Below the pieces are notes generated by a model. The model saw only the letters and a list, made by a program, of their open reading frames with translations, was not told the DNA's origin and did no database searches. Below, piece after piece: positions 7,548-14,599 of a DNA stretch of 21,355 nt. The translations under genes and the position numbers were made by a program. The stretch is from JAWLCA01 sp050485905 (GTDB taxonomy: Bacteria; Pseudomonadota; Alphaproteobacteria; Rhodobacterales; Rhodobacteraceae), in the NCBI GenBank assembly GCA_050485905.1, contig JBJHCH010000061.1, forward strand, positions 1 to 21,355, written 5' to 3'. Position 1 is the first letter of the stretch. The number at the start of each line of letters is the position of its first letter.

Positions 7548-9365
7548 GTGAAGGAACCGGCAGGCTGGTTTTCGGTCGAGGTTGACGGCCAGCGTTTCGG
7601 GGCCGTGGCCATCGCCCTTGCCCTGCTGCTGGTGGGCTTTCACCTCTGGAACGCCTTTGCGGGTCTGATCCCCAACCTCATCACCCGGCCCGCGCATCTG
7701 GCCCTTGCGCTGCCGTGGATCTTCGTCCTCGGCGCGGCGGCACAGCAGGGGCGCGCGGCGCGGCTGTCGGGCTGGCTGTTCATGGCGGTCGGGCTGACGA
7801 TCTGCGCGCTGATCATGCTGAACCGGCGCGACCTGATCCACCAGTATGGCGCGCTGAACGGCCCGGTGCAGATCGCGCTGGCGGCGGCGCTGATCGTGGT
7901 CGTGCTGGAAATGGCCCGCCGCGCCATCAAGATCGTCCTTCCGGCGGTGGCGGCGCTGGTCCTGGCCTATGCGTTCCTCGGCCAGCACATACCGGGGCGG
8001 TTCGGCCACGGCGGCATGCCGGTCGATTACCTGCTCGGCACGCTGACGATCACCGAGGGCGGGCTGTGGGGCACGCTGACCGGCACCTCGGTCGATACGA
8101 TCGCGATGTTCGTGATCCTCGGCGGCTTCATCTCGGCCGGGCAGGCCGGCACCGGCTTCATGGCCTTTGCCACCCAGATCGCCGGGCGCGCGCGCGCGGG
8201 GGCGGCCAAGGTGGCGATCCTGTCCTCGGCCTTCTACGGCTCCATCTCGGGCGTGGCGGCGGCCAATACCGCGACCACCGGCATGATCACCATTCCGGCG
8301 ATGAAGCGGCTGGGCTACCCGCCGCAACTGGCCGCGGCGACAGAGGCCGTGGCCTCCACCGGCGGGCAGATCCTGCCCCCGGTCATGGGCGCGGGCATCT
8401 TCGTGATGGCCGAACTGGTGCGCGTTCCCTACACGGAGATCATGGTGGCAGCCCTGCTGCCCGCGATCCTGTTCTTCCTTGCCGCATGGTTCGGGGTGCA
8501 TGTCTATGCGCTGCGCACCAACCTTGCCCCCCTGCCCCGCGACGCGCTGCCGGGCTGGGCCGCGGTCGCACGGTCGGTGCCGTTCTTCCTGCTGCCGTTC
8601 TCGATCCTGATCGGAACGCTGGTCTTCACCAGCTACACGCTGGCCTATGCCGCCGTCTTCGCCACCGCCGTCACATGGGTCACGCTGGTGTTCGAGCCTG
8701 ACGGCCGCCTGTCGCTGGCCGGGTGGTACAGGCGCACGCTGGCGGCGGTGATCACGGCGGCGCAGCAGGTGGCGATCATCGCGGCGGTCATCATCTGCGC
8801 GGGCATCGTGGTCGGCGTGTTCAACATGACCGGGCTGGGGGTAAAGCTGACCTCGCTGATCCTGTCGGCCTCGGACGGGCGGCTGTGGCTGGCGCTGCTG
8901 CTGACCGCGCTGGCCGGGCTGGTGCTGGGCATGGAACTGCCGACGACCGCAGCCTACGTCATCTGCGCCGCCGTCGCCGCCCCCGCGCTGGTCGGCCTGG
9001 GCGTGCCAGAGCTTTATGCCCATCTCTTCGTCTTCTGGTATGCGCTGCTGTGCACGATCACGCCGCCGGTCTGCGGCAATGTCTTCATCGCGGCCGGGAT
9101 CGCGCGCACGCCATGGCTGCCCGTCGCGGGGAACGCGATGCGGCTGGGCGTTGGCCTCTTCATCGTCCCGCTCGCCTTCATCGCGAATCCCGCGCTTCTG
9201 GAACTGGCCGGAAACCCGATTGCCGCACTGGCCGCAATGGCCCAGATCGCGGCGGGCCTGTGGCTGATCAGTTTCGCGGTGATCGGCGCCGCACGTCAGC
9301 CCATCCTGGAACTGCTCCGCCTTCCCGCCCTGCCGACCGGCCTTGCGATCATCTTCCTGCTTTGA
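7548..9365 (+). CDS. TAXI-type TRAP transporter permease, fused small and large subunits (4TM/12TM)
   Basis: This 605-residue inner-membrane protein combines the DctQ-like small subunit (about residues 20-115, four hydrophobic segments) with the DctM-like large subunit. It is highly hydrophobic throughout. DctM signatures are clear: AFYGSISGVAAANTATTGMI with TIPAMKRLGYPPQLAAATEA and VASTGGQILPPVMGAGIFVM at about 227-286, and a second pseudo-repeat GMELPTTAAYVICAAVAAP with LLCTITPPVCGNVFIAAGIA near 463-522. Fusion is the rule for TAXI systems; at 605 residues it is on the short side for the fused class. The start is a GTG at 7548, supported by AAAGGGAG about six bases upstream; no ATG fits better. 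It functions with the preceding binding protein. Confidence 0.92.
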   Translation: MKEPAGWFSVEVDGQRFGAVAIALALLLVGFHLWNAFAGLIPNLITRPAHLALALPWIFVLGAAAQQGRAARLSGWLFMAVGLTICALIMLNRRDLIHQYGALNGPVQIALAAALIVVVLEMARRAIKIVLPAVAALVLAYAFLGQHIPGRFGHGGMPVDYLLGTLTITEGGLWGTLTGTSVDTIAMFVILGGFISAGQAGTGFMAFATQIAGRARAGAAKVAILSSAFYGSISGVAAANTATTGMITIPAMKRLGYPPQLAAATEAVASTGGQILPPVMGAGIFVMAELVRVPYTEIMVAALLPAILFFLAAWFGVHVYALRTNLAPLPRDALPGWAAVARSVPFFLLPFSILIGTLVFTSYTLAYAAVFATAVTWVTLVFEPDGRLSLAGWYRRTLAAVITAAQQVAIIAAVIICAGIVVGVFNMTGLGVKLTSLILSASDGRLWLALLLTALAGLVLGMELPTTAAYVICAAVAAPALVGLGVPELYAHLFVFWYALLCTITPPVCGNVFIAAGIARTPWLPVAGNAMRLGVGLFIVPLAFIANPALLELAGNPIAALAAMAQIAAGLWLISFAVIGAARQPILELLRLPALPTGLAIIFLL

Positions 9366-9609
9366 GCGGTGGCGGCTGTCGGGCCGATCCGGCCGCTCAC
9401 GGCGCAGAAAGTCGCGCCGGACGGGCAGGTTTGGTTTGGTGGCGGCGGCGTTCCGGCGTAAACTTGCACGTCAGGGGGCACTCGCGCGCTGCGGCCGCCC
9501 CCGCGATGGCCCGGGCATTTCGGCCCGGTATGGTGTGATTGTCTGTGCAGTCGTTTTCATCCCGATCCGGCGACGCGCGTGTTTCGCGTCGCCTGCAGAA
9601 GGAAAGAAC
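9366..9609 (+). promoter_or_regulatory. Leader region of the VPLPA-CTERM gene with a 9-bp hairpin before its RBS
   Basis: This 244-base non-coding stretch separates the TRAP permease from the VPLPA-CTERM gene. TGAGCGG (9363-9369, overlapping the permease stop) can pair with CCGCTCA (9393-9399), a weak terminator candidate without a U-tract. CCGGGC (9511-9516) pairs with GCCCGG (9523-9528). GGCGACGCG (9569-9577) pairs perfectly with CGCGTCGCC (9585-9593) across a seven-base loop, ending only a few bases before the GAAGGAAAG Shine-Dalgarno (9598-9606). I could not identify a convincing -35/-10 pair. Confidence 0.4.
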
Positions 9610-10260
9610 ATGGCAAGACCCGCATTTCCGGCGCATCGCCGCATCTCCCTGCTTTTTGCCGCCATGACGGTCGTCGCCGGTCTGGCGATCCTTGCCAACC
9701 GGGCCGAGGCCGCGCCAGTCCAGCCGCTTGACTGCACCGAGACCGTGGCGAAAAGCGTCACCGACACGCTGGGCTGCCAGTATGTCGTCGAAGCGATCGA
9801 CGACACGCCACGGCCGGATGCGGTGAACGCCATCGGCTTCTTCGGCTTCGGCGACTGGCGGCTGTTCGAAACCTACACCGGCTTTCCCGGCGAGTTGACC
9901 GCCGTGGACACCGGCTGCGCGAAAAGCGAGGACTGCCTGATCTTCGATATCGCCGCCGGAGAATACGCAGTCAAACCCCTGAACCCGGCCCTGCTGAATG
10001 TCCTGCTGCTGTTCGGCGCGCCCGACGGCGCCGACGCTCCCGGCGGCCTCGTCGCCTATCTGCTGGGACCAGAGGCGACCTCGGGCACCTTCCAGTCGAT
10101 GTTCACCGACGCGACCGGGACGCCAGTCGATATCGCCTTCCTCAGCGTCTATGCCCGGCGGGCCGAGATGGCGGTGATCCCCCTGCCTGCCCCGGCGCTG
10201 CTGCTCTTCTCCGCCCTCGCCGGCCTCGGCCTCGTCGCGCGGCGGCGGCGCATCGGCTGA
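9610..10260 (+). CDS. Secreted VPLPA-CTERM sorting-domain protein, otherwise unknown
   Basis: This 216-residue exported protein has an N-terminal signal peptide (basic start, hydrophobic core about 12-30, cleavage near RAEA/A at 34-35). It ends in a PEP-CTERM-like sorting signal: IPLPAPALLLFSALAGLGL at about 190-208, then ARRRRIG. The IPLPAP motif, membrane segment and Arg cluster match the VPLPA-CTERM class, whose members are processed by an exosortase (XrtD type) and moved to the surface or matrix. The middle region (36-185) has four cysteines and an acidic, Gly-rich composition, with no domain I recognise. The ATG at 9610 has GAAGGAAAG directly upstream; the longer open frame from 9343 lacks an RBS and crosses the leader hairpins. 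No exosortase gene is in the window. Confidence 0.82.
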   Translation: MARPAFPAHRRISLLFAAMTVVAGLAILANRAEAAPVQPLDCTETVAKSVTDTLGCQYVVEAIDDTPRPDAVNAIGFFGFGDWRLFETYTGFPGELTAVDTGCAKSEDCLIFDIAAGEYAVKPLNPALLNVLLLFGAPDGADAPGGLVAYLLGPEATSGTFQSMFTDATGTPVDIAFLSVYARRAEMAVIPLPAPALLLFSALAGLGLVARRRRIG

Positions 10261-10264
10261 CACC

Positions 10265-10287
10265 CCCGCCGCCCGGCCAGCGGCGGG
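10265..10287. terminator. Possible stem-loop terminator after the VPLPA-CTERM gene
   Basis: CCCGCCGC (10265-10272) and GCGGCGGG (10280-10287) form a perfect 8-bp GC stem with a 7-base loop just after the TGA at 10260. No T-run follows on either strand, so it is at best a non-canonical terminator or mRNA 3' end protector. Confidence 0.35.
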
Positions 10288-10395
10288 CCAAACCGGGCTG
10301 CGGCGCGGCGCGGATTCGCGTGCTCACGGCCCCGAACCGGTTAAGTGCAAGTAAACAAAAAACACGAAATCCAGCGTTTCCAATGACTTGAGTTT

Positions 10396-10413
10396 TTGTG
10401 CACGCGTGCACAA
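10396..10413. promoter_or_regulatory. 18-bp perfect palindrome TTGTGCACGCGTGCACAA
   Basis: A perfect inverted repeat lies between the convergent ends of the VPLPA-CTERM gene and the rluB-like gene. It is flanked on the left by an AT-rich stretch (10341-10370) that is unusual for this GC-rich DNA. T-runs lie before, not after, the palindrome on the plus strand, and the minus strand has A's after it, so a rho-independent terminator does not fit. A dimeric DNA-binding protein site is an alternative; no target gene is obvious. Confidence 0.4.
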
Positions 10414-10419
10414 GGCCCC

Positions 10420-11253
10420 TCAGCGCCCCGGCCGCCCCCCCTTTGCCCGCCCCGAAGCCTGCGGTTTCCTCCGGCCCGCCGCCGGTTTCGGATCGGGGGC
10501 CACCCCCTCGCCCGCCTTCAGCCCAAGCTGGTCGCGCAGCACCTTGGCCCGCACCTCCTCCACCCCGCCGGGGGCCAGATCGCCCAGCCGGAACGGGCCA
10601 TAGCTGACCCGGATCAGCCGGTTCACGACCAGCCCCACCGCCTCCATCGCCCGGCGAACCTCCCGGTTCCGCCCCTCGCGCAGCCCCACCGTCAGCCAGG
10701 CATTCGCCCCCTGCTGCCGATCAAGCGTGGTCGTCATGCCCTGAAACCGCTCGCCATCGACCGTGATCCCCTTGCGCAGCTTCTCCAGCATCTCCTCGGT
10801 CGGCACGCCGTTGACCCGCACGCGATACTTCCGCAGCCACCCCGTCGCCGGCAGTTCCAGCCGCCGCTTCAAGGCGCCATCGTTGGTCAGCAGCAGCAGC
10901 CCCTCCGACGTAATATCCAGCCGCCCCACCGGCATCACCCGCGGCATCCCCTCGGGCAGGCGGTCGAACACCGTCTCGCGCCCCTTCTCGTCCTTCGCGC
11001 TGGTCACCAGCCCCGTCGGCTTGTGGTAAAGCCACAGCCGCGCCGGTTCCGCCTCGGGCAGCGGCTTGCCGTCCACCCGCACCTTGTCGGCGGGGGTGAC
11101 ATTCAGCGCCGGGCTGTCGATGACCTGACCGTTCACCGCGACGCGCCCCGCCGCGATCATCTCCTCAGCCCCGCGGCGCGAGGCGACGCCCGCCCGCGCC
11201 AGCACCTTGGCGATCCGCTCGCCCGTCTTTTCCCCCGTCTTGTCCTCGGCCAT
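10420..11253 (-). CDS. rluB: Ribosomal large-subunit pseudouridine synthase, RluB/RsuA family
   Basis: This 277-residue enzyme isomerises uridine to pseudouridine in rRNA. An N-terminal S4 RNA-binding domain spans about residues 11-60 (RIAKVLARAGVASRRGAEEM then GRVAVNGQ). The RsuA/RluB/RluE catalytic domain follows, with the invariant aspartate in PVGRLDITSEGLLLLTNDG (about 106-124), then the RKYRVRVNG and LREGRNREVRRAMEAVG motifs. The C-terminal tail of about 35 residues is basic and low complexity, common in alphaproteobacterial homologues. The start at 11253 is chosen because GGAAGG lies nine bases upstream; the in-frame ATG at 11262 abuts that motif and cannot use it. It is divergent from tadA. 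RluB rather than RsuA/RluE/RluF is the likelier subtype, but subtype is less certain than family. Confidence 0.9.
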   Translation of the reverse strand: MAEDKTGEKTGERIAKVLARAGVASRRGAEEMIAAGRVAVNGQVIDSPALNVTPADKVRVDGKPLPEAEPARLWLYHKPTGLVTSAKDEKGRETVFDRLPEGMPRVMPVGRLDITSEGLLLLTNDGALKRRLELPATGWLRKYRVRVNGVPTEEMLEKLRKGITVDGERFQGMTTTLDRQQGANAWLTVGLREGRNREVRRAMEAVGLVVNRLIRVSYGPFRLGDLAPGGVEEVRAKVLRDQLGLKAGEGVAPDPKPAAGRRKPQASGRAKGGRPGR

Positions 11254-11346
11254 CCGGCGCATCCTTCCGTTTCCGGTGTCATAGCGCCAAGCCGCGCCGC
11301 CCGAAACCCGCTTGCGCCGCGCCGCCCCGCGCGGCATCACCGGCCC
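11254..11346. promoter_or_regulatory. Divergent rluB/tadA intergenic region
   Basis: These 93 bases separate the divergent rluB-like and tadA genes and must contain both promoters or a shared region. Only the GGAAGG Shine-Dalgarno of the rluB-like gene is distinct. No convincing -10/-35 hexamers and no strong RBS for tadA are seen. Confidence 0.3.
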
Positions 11347-11799
11347 ATGACCGCCTTTCGCAGCCACATGGACGCCGCACTGGCCGAGGCGCGCGCCGCC
11401 GGCGGGCGGGGCGAGGTGCCGGTGGGCGCGGTCGTCGTGGCCCCGGACGGGCGCGTCGTCGCGCAAGCTGGCAACCGGATGCGGGAACTGGCCGACCCGA
11501 CGGCCCACGCCGAGGTGCTGGCGATCCGCGCCGCCTGCGCCGCGCTGGGGTCCGAACGGCTGACGGGCCACGACCTGTATGTGACGCTGGAACCCTGCCC
11601 GATGTGCGCCGCCGCCATCGCCGCCGCCCGCATCGCGCGGCTTTACTACGGCGCCGCCGATCCTAAGTCGGGGGGCGTGGCGCAGGGGCCGCGGGTGTTC
11701 GCGCACCCCCAGTGCCACCATGTGCCAGAGGTCTATGACGGCATCGGGGCCGATGCGGCGGCAGAACTGATGCGGGGTTTCTTCGAGGGGTTGCGGTAA
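11347..11799 (+). CDS. tadA: tRNA-specific adenosine deaminase TadA
   Basis: This 150-residue zinc enzyme deaminates the wobble adenosine-34 of tRNA-Arg(ACG) to inosine and is usually essential. The cytidine/deoxycytidylate deaminase signature is complete: HAE at 54-56 (zinc ligand His54, proton-shuttle Glu56) and PCPMC at 83-87 (zinc ligands Cys84 and Cys87). VPVGAVVV lies at 24-31, and YGAADPKSGG at 101-110 also fits TadA. Length is normal. The ATG at 11347 is in the expected family position; the open frame continues far upstream but that is antisense to the rluB-like gene. The Shine-Dalgarno is weak. The stop shares its last A with the start of the ceramidase-like gene (TAATG), so the two are translationally coupled. 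Confidence 0.95.
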   Translation: MTAFRSHMDAALAEARAAGGRGEVPVGAVVVAPDGRVVAQAGNRMRELADPTAHAEVLAIRAACAALGSERLTGHDLYVTLEPCPMCAAAIAAARIARLYYGAADPKSGGVAQGPRVFAHPQCHHVPEVYDGIGADAAAELMRGFFEGLR

Positions 11800-12452
11800 T
11801 GGACTGGACGGCGCAGAGCATCGCCTATTGCGAGCGGACCGATTTCACCTACTGGTCGGAGCCGATCAACGCGATCACAAATGCGTCCTTCCTGATCGCC
11901 GCCGCGATCATGGCGTATCGGTTGCGCGGCCAGCGCCTGCCGCTGGCCTGGGCGCTGGTCGCGGTGCTGGCAGCCATCGGCATCGGGTCGTATCTGTGGC
12001 ACACCCATGCCACCCGCTGGGCCGGCACGATGGACGTGCTGCCGATCCTGATCTTCATCCTGATCTACGTCTACGCCGCAAGCCGCGACTACCTGATGAT
12101 GGGCCGCTGGCTGGCGCTGCTGCCGGTGGTGCTGTTCATCCCCTGGGCCATTGCCTTTTCGCGCGGCGTGGGCCTGGTCATCTCCGGCGCCGGGGCGAAT
12201 GCGATCTACGCCTCGGTCGCCGCGCTGATCCTGATCTACGCGGCGATCCTCGCCCGCCGCGCCCCGGCCACAGCAAGGGGGCTGGCCCTGGGCGCCGGCA
12301 TCCTCGCCCTCTCGCTGACCTTCCGGGCGCTCGACGGGCCGGTCTGCGATACCTTCCCCATCGGCACGCATTTCATGTGGCACATCCTGAACGGCGTGAT
12401 GCTGGGCTGGATGATCGAGGTTTACCGGCGGCACATGGCCGCGCGGGCTTGA
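11799..12452 (+). CDS. Ceramidase-family (alkaline ceramidase/CREST) membrane hydrolase
   Basis: This 217-residue integral membrane protein has about seven hydrophobic segments and the ceramidase (PF05875-like) signatures. YCERTDFTYWSEPINAITNA is at residues 10-29, resembling the calcium-binding N-terminus of alkaline ceramidases (W19, E21, N24). SYLWHTHATRWAGTMDVLPI is at 64-83, with S64, H68 and D79 as active-site candidates. GTHFMWHILNG is at 189-199, with H191 and H195. Together these supply the Ser/His/Asp zinc site of the CREST superfamily. Bacterial members of this family are widespread, but their substrates are mostly unproven; a lipid amide is expected by homology, not shown. It starts within the tadA stop codon, so it is expressed with tadA. 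Confidence 0.82.
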   Translation: MDWTAQSIAYCERTDFTYWSEPINAITNASFLIAAAIMAYRLRGQRLPLAWALVAVLAAIGIGSYLWHTHATRWAGTMDVLPILIFILIYVYAASRDYLMMGRWLALLPVVLFIPWAIAFSRGVGLVISGAGANAIYASVAALILIYAAILARRAPATARGLALGAGILALSLTFRALDGPVCDTFPIGTHFMWHILNGVMLGWMIEVYRRHMAARA

Positions 12453-12458
12453 CCGCCC

Positions 12459-12472
12459 GGCGCCGCGGCGCC
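12459..12472. repeat. 14-bp GC palindrome GGCGCCGCGGCGCC
   Basis: A perfect palindrome lies in the 51-base gap between the ceramidase-like gene and the TPR gene. As RNA it would form only a five-pair stem with a four-base loop, and no T-run follows. Chance is plausible at this GC content. Confidence 0.25.
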
Positions 12473-12503
12473 TAGCCTTGCGCATTGCACATGGAGAGCG
12501 CCC

Positions 12504-14306
12504 ATGCCCCGGCGCCCATCATTCTTGGGACTGTTGCTGGCCTGCGGCCTGACCGCCACGCCTGCCCTGTCCGATGCGACGGCCGCCTGCATTGCCGAGG
12601 CTGCGGCCACGGCCGGGCCGGGCGACCCCGCCACCACCACGATCGCCCTGACCCCTCTCGCCGACGACCCCGGCGCGCAGCATGGCGACCGGCTGGCGAC
12701 GGACCTGGCGGCGCTGTTCGGAACGGATGCCGCCCTGCGCTTCCTGACCATCCCCTGCCCGCTGCTCGACACTGCGCCCGACGATGCCGCCCTGCGCCGC
12801 GCCGCCGACCATGGCGAGGATCTGGCACAGCGGATCGGCGCCACCTTGGTGATCTGGGGCCGCCTCGGCGATGGCACGCTCGACCTGCACCTCAGCCATC
12901 CGCTAACCCCTGTCCGCGACCGCTTCGCCGCCGCGCCGGTGGAACTTTCCCTCGACCATGGCGCGCCGCTGCCCGCGCTTATCGCTGTCGATGCGCTCAA
13001 CTTCTCCTTGCGCACCCAGCCCGAGAACATGCCCGGCCACGCCCCAGCGCTGGACCGGATCGCGGGCGCGCTGAACCCGACGGCCGTTCCGCCACCAGAC
13101 ATGCCCCCGCGGCTGCGTGCGCAGCGGCTGGACGCGGCGGGCCGGCTGGTCTGGATGACGGCGGTGGCGCACCGAACCCACGCGCCGATGACCCAGGCCG
13201 CAGATCTGCTGGAGGCGGCGCAGGCCCTCTATGCCGATCTGGCGGATGGGAACGCGACGGCCCGCATGGCGAACGACCGCGGCCTGATCCTGCAATTCCT
13301 CGCGCAGGAAACCGGCGATACCGGGCAACTGCAGGCCGCCGTCGCCGCCTTCCGTGCCGCGCTAGCCAGCGTTGACCGCGACGCGCGCCCGGCCAACTGG
13401 GCGCAGACCCAGTCCAATCTGGGCCAGACCCTGCACACGCTGGGGGAGTCGCTGCGCGATCCCGCAGCGGTCGCCGGGGCGCTGACCGCCTATCGCGCCG
13501 CGATGGAGGTCTGGACGGAAGACGAGGCGCCCTTTGACTGGTCGCGCACCCAGACCCGGCGCGGCAATGCGCTGGTGACGCTGGTGGACCTCGGCGGCGA
13601 CCCGTCGCTGCTGGATCAGGCGGTGGACCACCTGAACGCGGCGCTGGCGGTGCAGGAGGGCGAGCCGACGCCGGCGGGGCGCGCCGAGACCCGCACCGTA
13701 CTCGGCCACGCGCTGACCGGGATCGGCTGGGAGCGGGAATCCGCCGATCATCTGGCGCAGGCCGTGGCCGTCTATCGCCTCGCGCTGGAGGACACGCCGC
13801 GTGATCTTGACCGTGCGCGCTGGGGCTTGATCCAGCACCGGATGGGGTTTGCCCTGCACGGGCTGGGCGCGATGACCGAAAACCTGTCGCTGCTGGACGC
13901 GGCCGCGGCGGCGCAACGCGCGGCGCTGGATGCCTGGCCTGCCGATGGTATGCCGTTGCACCGCCTTCGGGCGTTGGTGTTCATGTCCGATGTGCTGTGG
14001 GACATGGCGGACGCGACCGGCGATCCCGCCTACCTGATCCAGACAGCCGAGGCGCTGACGGCCGCGCTCGACCTGATGCCTGACGGCTACCTGCCCGAGG
14101 CGACGGGCATCATGCATTCCGACCTCGCGCTGCTGCTGGCGCTGTTGTGGTATGCGGACGAGGGCGGGGACGACGATACCAGACTGCTCGCGGCCGAGGG
14201 CCATGCCGAAACGGCGGTGCAGATGCTGACGCCCTTCGGCGCGTCGCCCGACCTTGACCGGGCGCGCGACCGGCTGCAGGCGATCCGCGAGGAACTGGGC
14301 CGCTGA
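12504..14306 (+). CDS. Exported TPR-repeat protein with N-terminal TolB-N/FlgO-like domain
   Basis: This 600-residue protein has a signal peptide (about 1-23, cleavage near ALS/DA), so it is probably periplasmic. Residues about 45-170 (ATDLAALFG, RIGATLVIWGRLGDGTLDL) look like the alpha/beta domain found before TPRs in TolB-N or FlgO-like proteins; this is a weak match by eye. From about 230 to 600 there are some six to eight TPR-like units. The clearest contain NWAQTQSNLGQTLHTLGE (298-315), DWSRTQTRRGNALVTLVDLG (345-364) and RARWGLIQHRMGFALHGLG (437-455). Each is followed by a segment like DPxxLxxAVxxYRAAL. This W-x-x-TQ-x-x-x-G-x-x-L repeat is common in alphaproteobacterial TPR proteins. 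GGAGAG lies six bases before the ATG. A partner-binding scaffold role is likely; the partner is unknown. Confidence 0.78.
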   Translation: MPRRPSFLGLLLACGLTATPALSDATAACIAEAAATAGPGDPATTTIALTPLADDPGAQHGDRLATDLAALFGTDAALRFLTIPCPLLDTAPDDAALRRAADHGEDLAQRIGATLVIWGRLGDGTLDLHLSHPLTPVRDRFAAAPVELSLDHGAPLPALIAVDALNFSLRTQPENMPGHAPALDRIAGALNPTAVPPPDMPPRLRAQRLDAAGRLVWMTAVAHRTHAPMTQAADLLEAAQALYADLADGNATARMANDRGLILQFLAQETGDTGQLQAAVAAFRAALASVDRDARPANWAQTQSNLGQTLHTLGESLRDPAAVAGALTAYRAAMEVWTEDEAPFDWSRTQTRRGNALVTLVDLGGDPSLLDQAVDHLNAALAVQEGEPTPAGRAETRTVLGHALTGIGWERESADHLAQAVAVYRLALEDTPRDLDRARWGLIQHRMGFALHGLGAMTENLSLLDAAAAAQRAALDAWPADGMPLHRLRALVFMSDVLWDMADATGDPAYLIQTAEALTAALDLMPDGYLPEATGIMHSDLALLLALLWYADEGGDDDTRLLAAEGHAETAVQMLTPFGASPDLDRARDRLQAIREELGR

Positions 14307-14344
14307 GGCCGGTTGACGGACCCTTGCGCCACCGCGCGCAACGT

Positions 14345-14400
14345 ATGCACGTGATATGCACGCCGGATGCACGTGAATCATACGTGGATGCACACGTGAT
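14345..14400. repeat. Helically phased ATGCACG / CACGTG repeat array
   Basis: ATGCACG occurs at 14345, 14356 and 14367, exactly 11 bases apart, and a longer ATGCACACGTGAT begins at 14388, 21 bases further. Three CACGTG palindromes lie at 14348, 14370 and 14393, spaced 22 and 23 bases, and a TACGTG lies at 14382. All copies therefore fall close to one face of the helix. The array sits in the 207-base gap upstream of the small-ORF/xpaC/telA operon, about 50-100 bases before a TATAGT -10-like element, a position typical of activator or repressor sites. Confidence 0.6.
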
Positions 14401-14448
14401 TTCCTTCGCTGCGGCGGCTTTGCCCTAGTATGACGGCGGGCGCAGCCC

Positions 14449-14454
14449 TATAGT
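14449..14454 (+). promoter_or_regulatory. Candidate -10 element TATAGT of the small-ORF/xpaC/telA operon
   Basis: TATAGT lies 60 bases before the first small ORF and is the best -10-like hexamer in the gap. No matching -35 is found at 16-18 bases, which would suit a promoter depending on an activator bound to the repeat array upstream. This is a prediction from one hexamer only. Confidence 0.3.
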
Positions 14455-14513
14455 CTCAGGCGTGCGCCGACGGGTGGTTCGCGGCGGTGTTTTGGGGTGT
14501 ATCGGGGGCCGTC

Positions 14514-14597
14514 ATGTCGGGGAAAGGGCTGCGCCGTCTGGCCTATCTTCTGCTTCTGATGCTCATCGTCTATGTCGCGTTCGTGGGCGGGCGCTAG
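14514..14597 (+). CDS. Small membrane peptide (27 residues) heading the xpaC-telA operon
   Basis: ATG at 14514 opens a 27-codon frame: a basic start MSGKGLRRLA, one hydrophobic helix (YLLLLMLIVYVAFV, residues 11-24) and a GGR end, closed by TAG at 14595-14597. The stop is two bases before the ATG of the XpaC-like gene, so translation would be coupled. A GGGGG run seven to eleven bases upstream could serve as a weak Shine-Dalgarno. The charge pattern and single membrane segment argue for a real product, but a frame this short needs conservation or expression data. The function is unknown; a regulator or assembly partner of the neighbouring membrane proteins is a guess. Confidence 0.5.
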   Translation: MSGKGLRRLAYLLLLMLIVYVAFVGGR

Positions 14598-14599
14598 CC

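Noticed and set aside
6456..9023. An 855-codon open frame on the minus strand opposite the TAXI-TRAP genes
   Set aside because: Its composition is Arg/Gln/Gly/His-rich with no domain, as expected from antisense reading of GC-biased codons, and the plus-strand genes carry clear transporter motifs.
10396..10413. Reading the 18-bp palindrome as a rho-independent terminator for either convergent gene
   Set aside because: No T-run follows the stem on either strand; the T/A run is on the 5' side for the plus strand.
10396..11346. A long upstream extension of the tadA frame
   Set aside because: It is antisense to the rluB-like gene and Pro/Arg/His-rich; TadA homologues start near 11347.
13362..14393. 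A 343-codon minus-strand frame opposite the TPR gene
   Set aside because: Arg/Gln-rich antisense frame with no domain; the TPR repeats on the plus strand are convincing.
14462..14599. A GTG-initiated N-terminal extension of the XpaC-like protein
   Set aside because: It has no RBS, overlaps the small membrane ORF in another frame, and the extension has no family similarity that I recognise.
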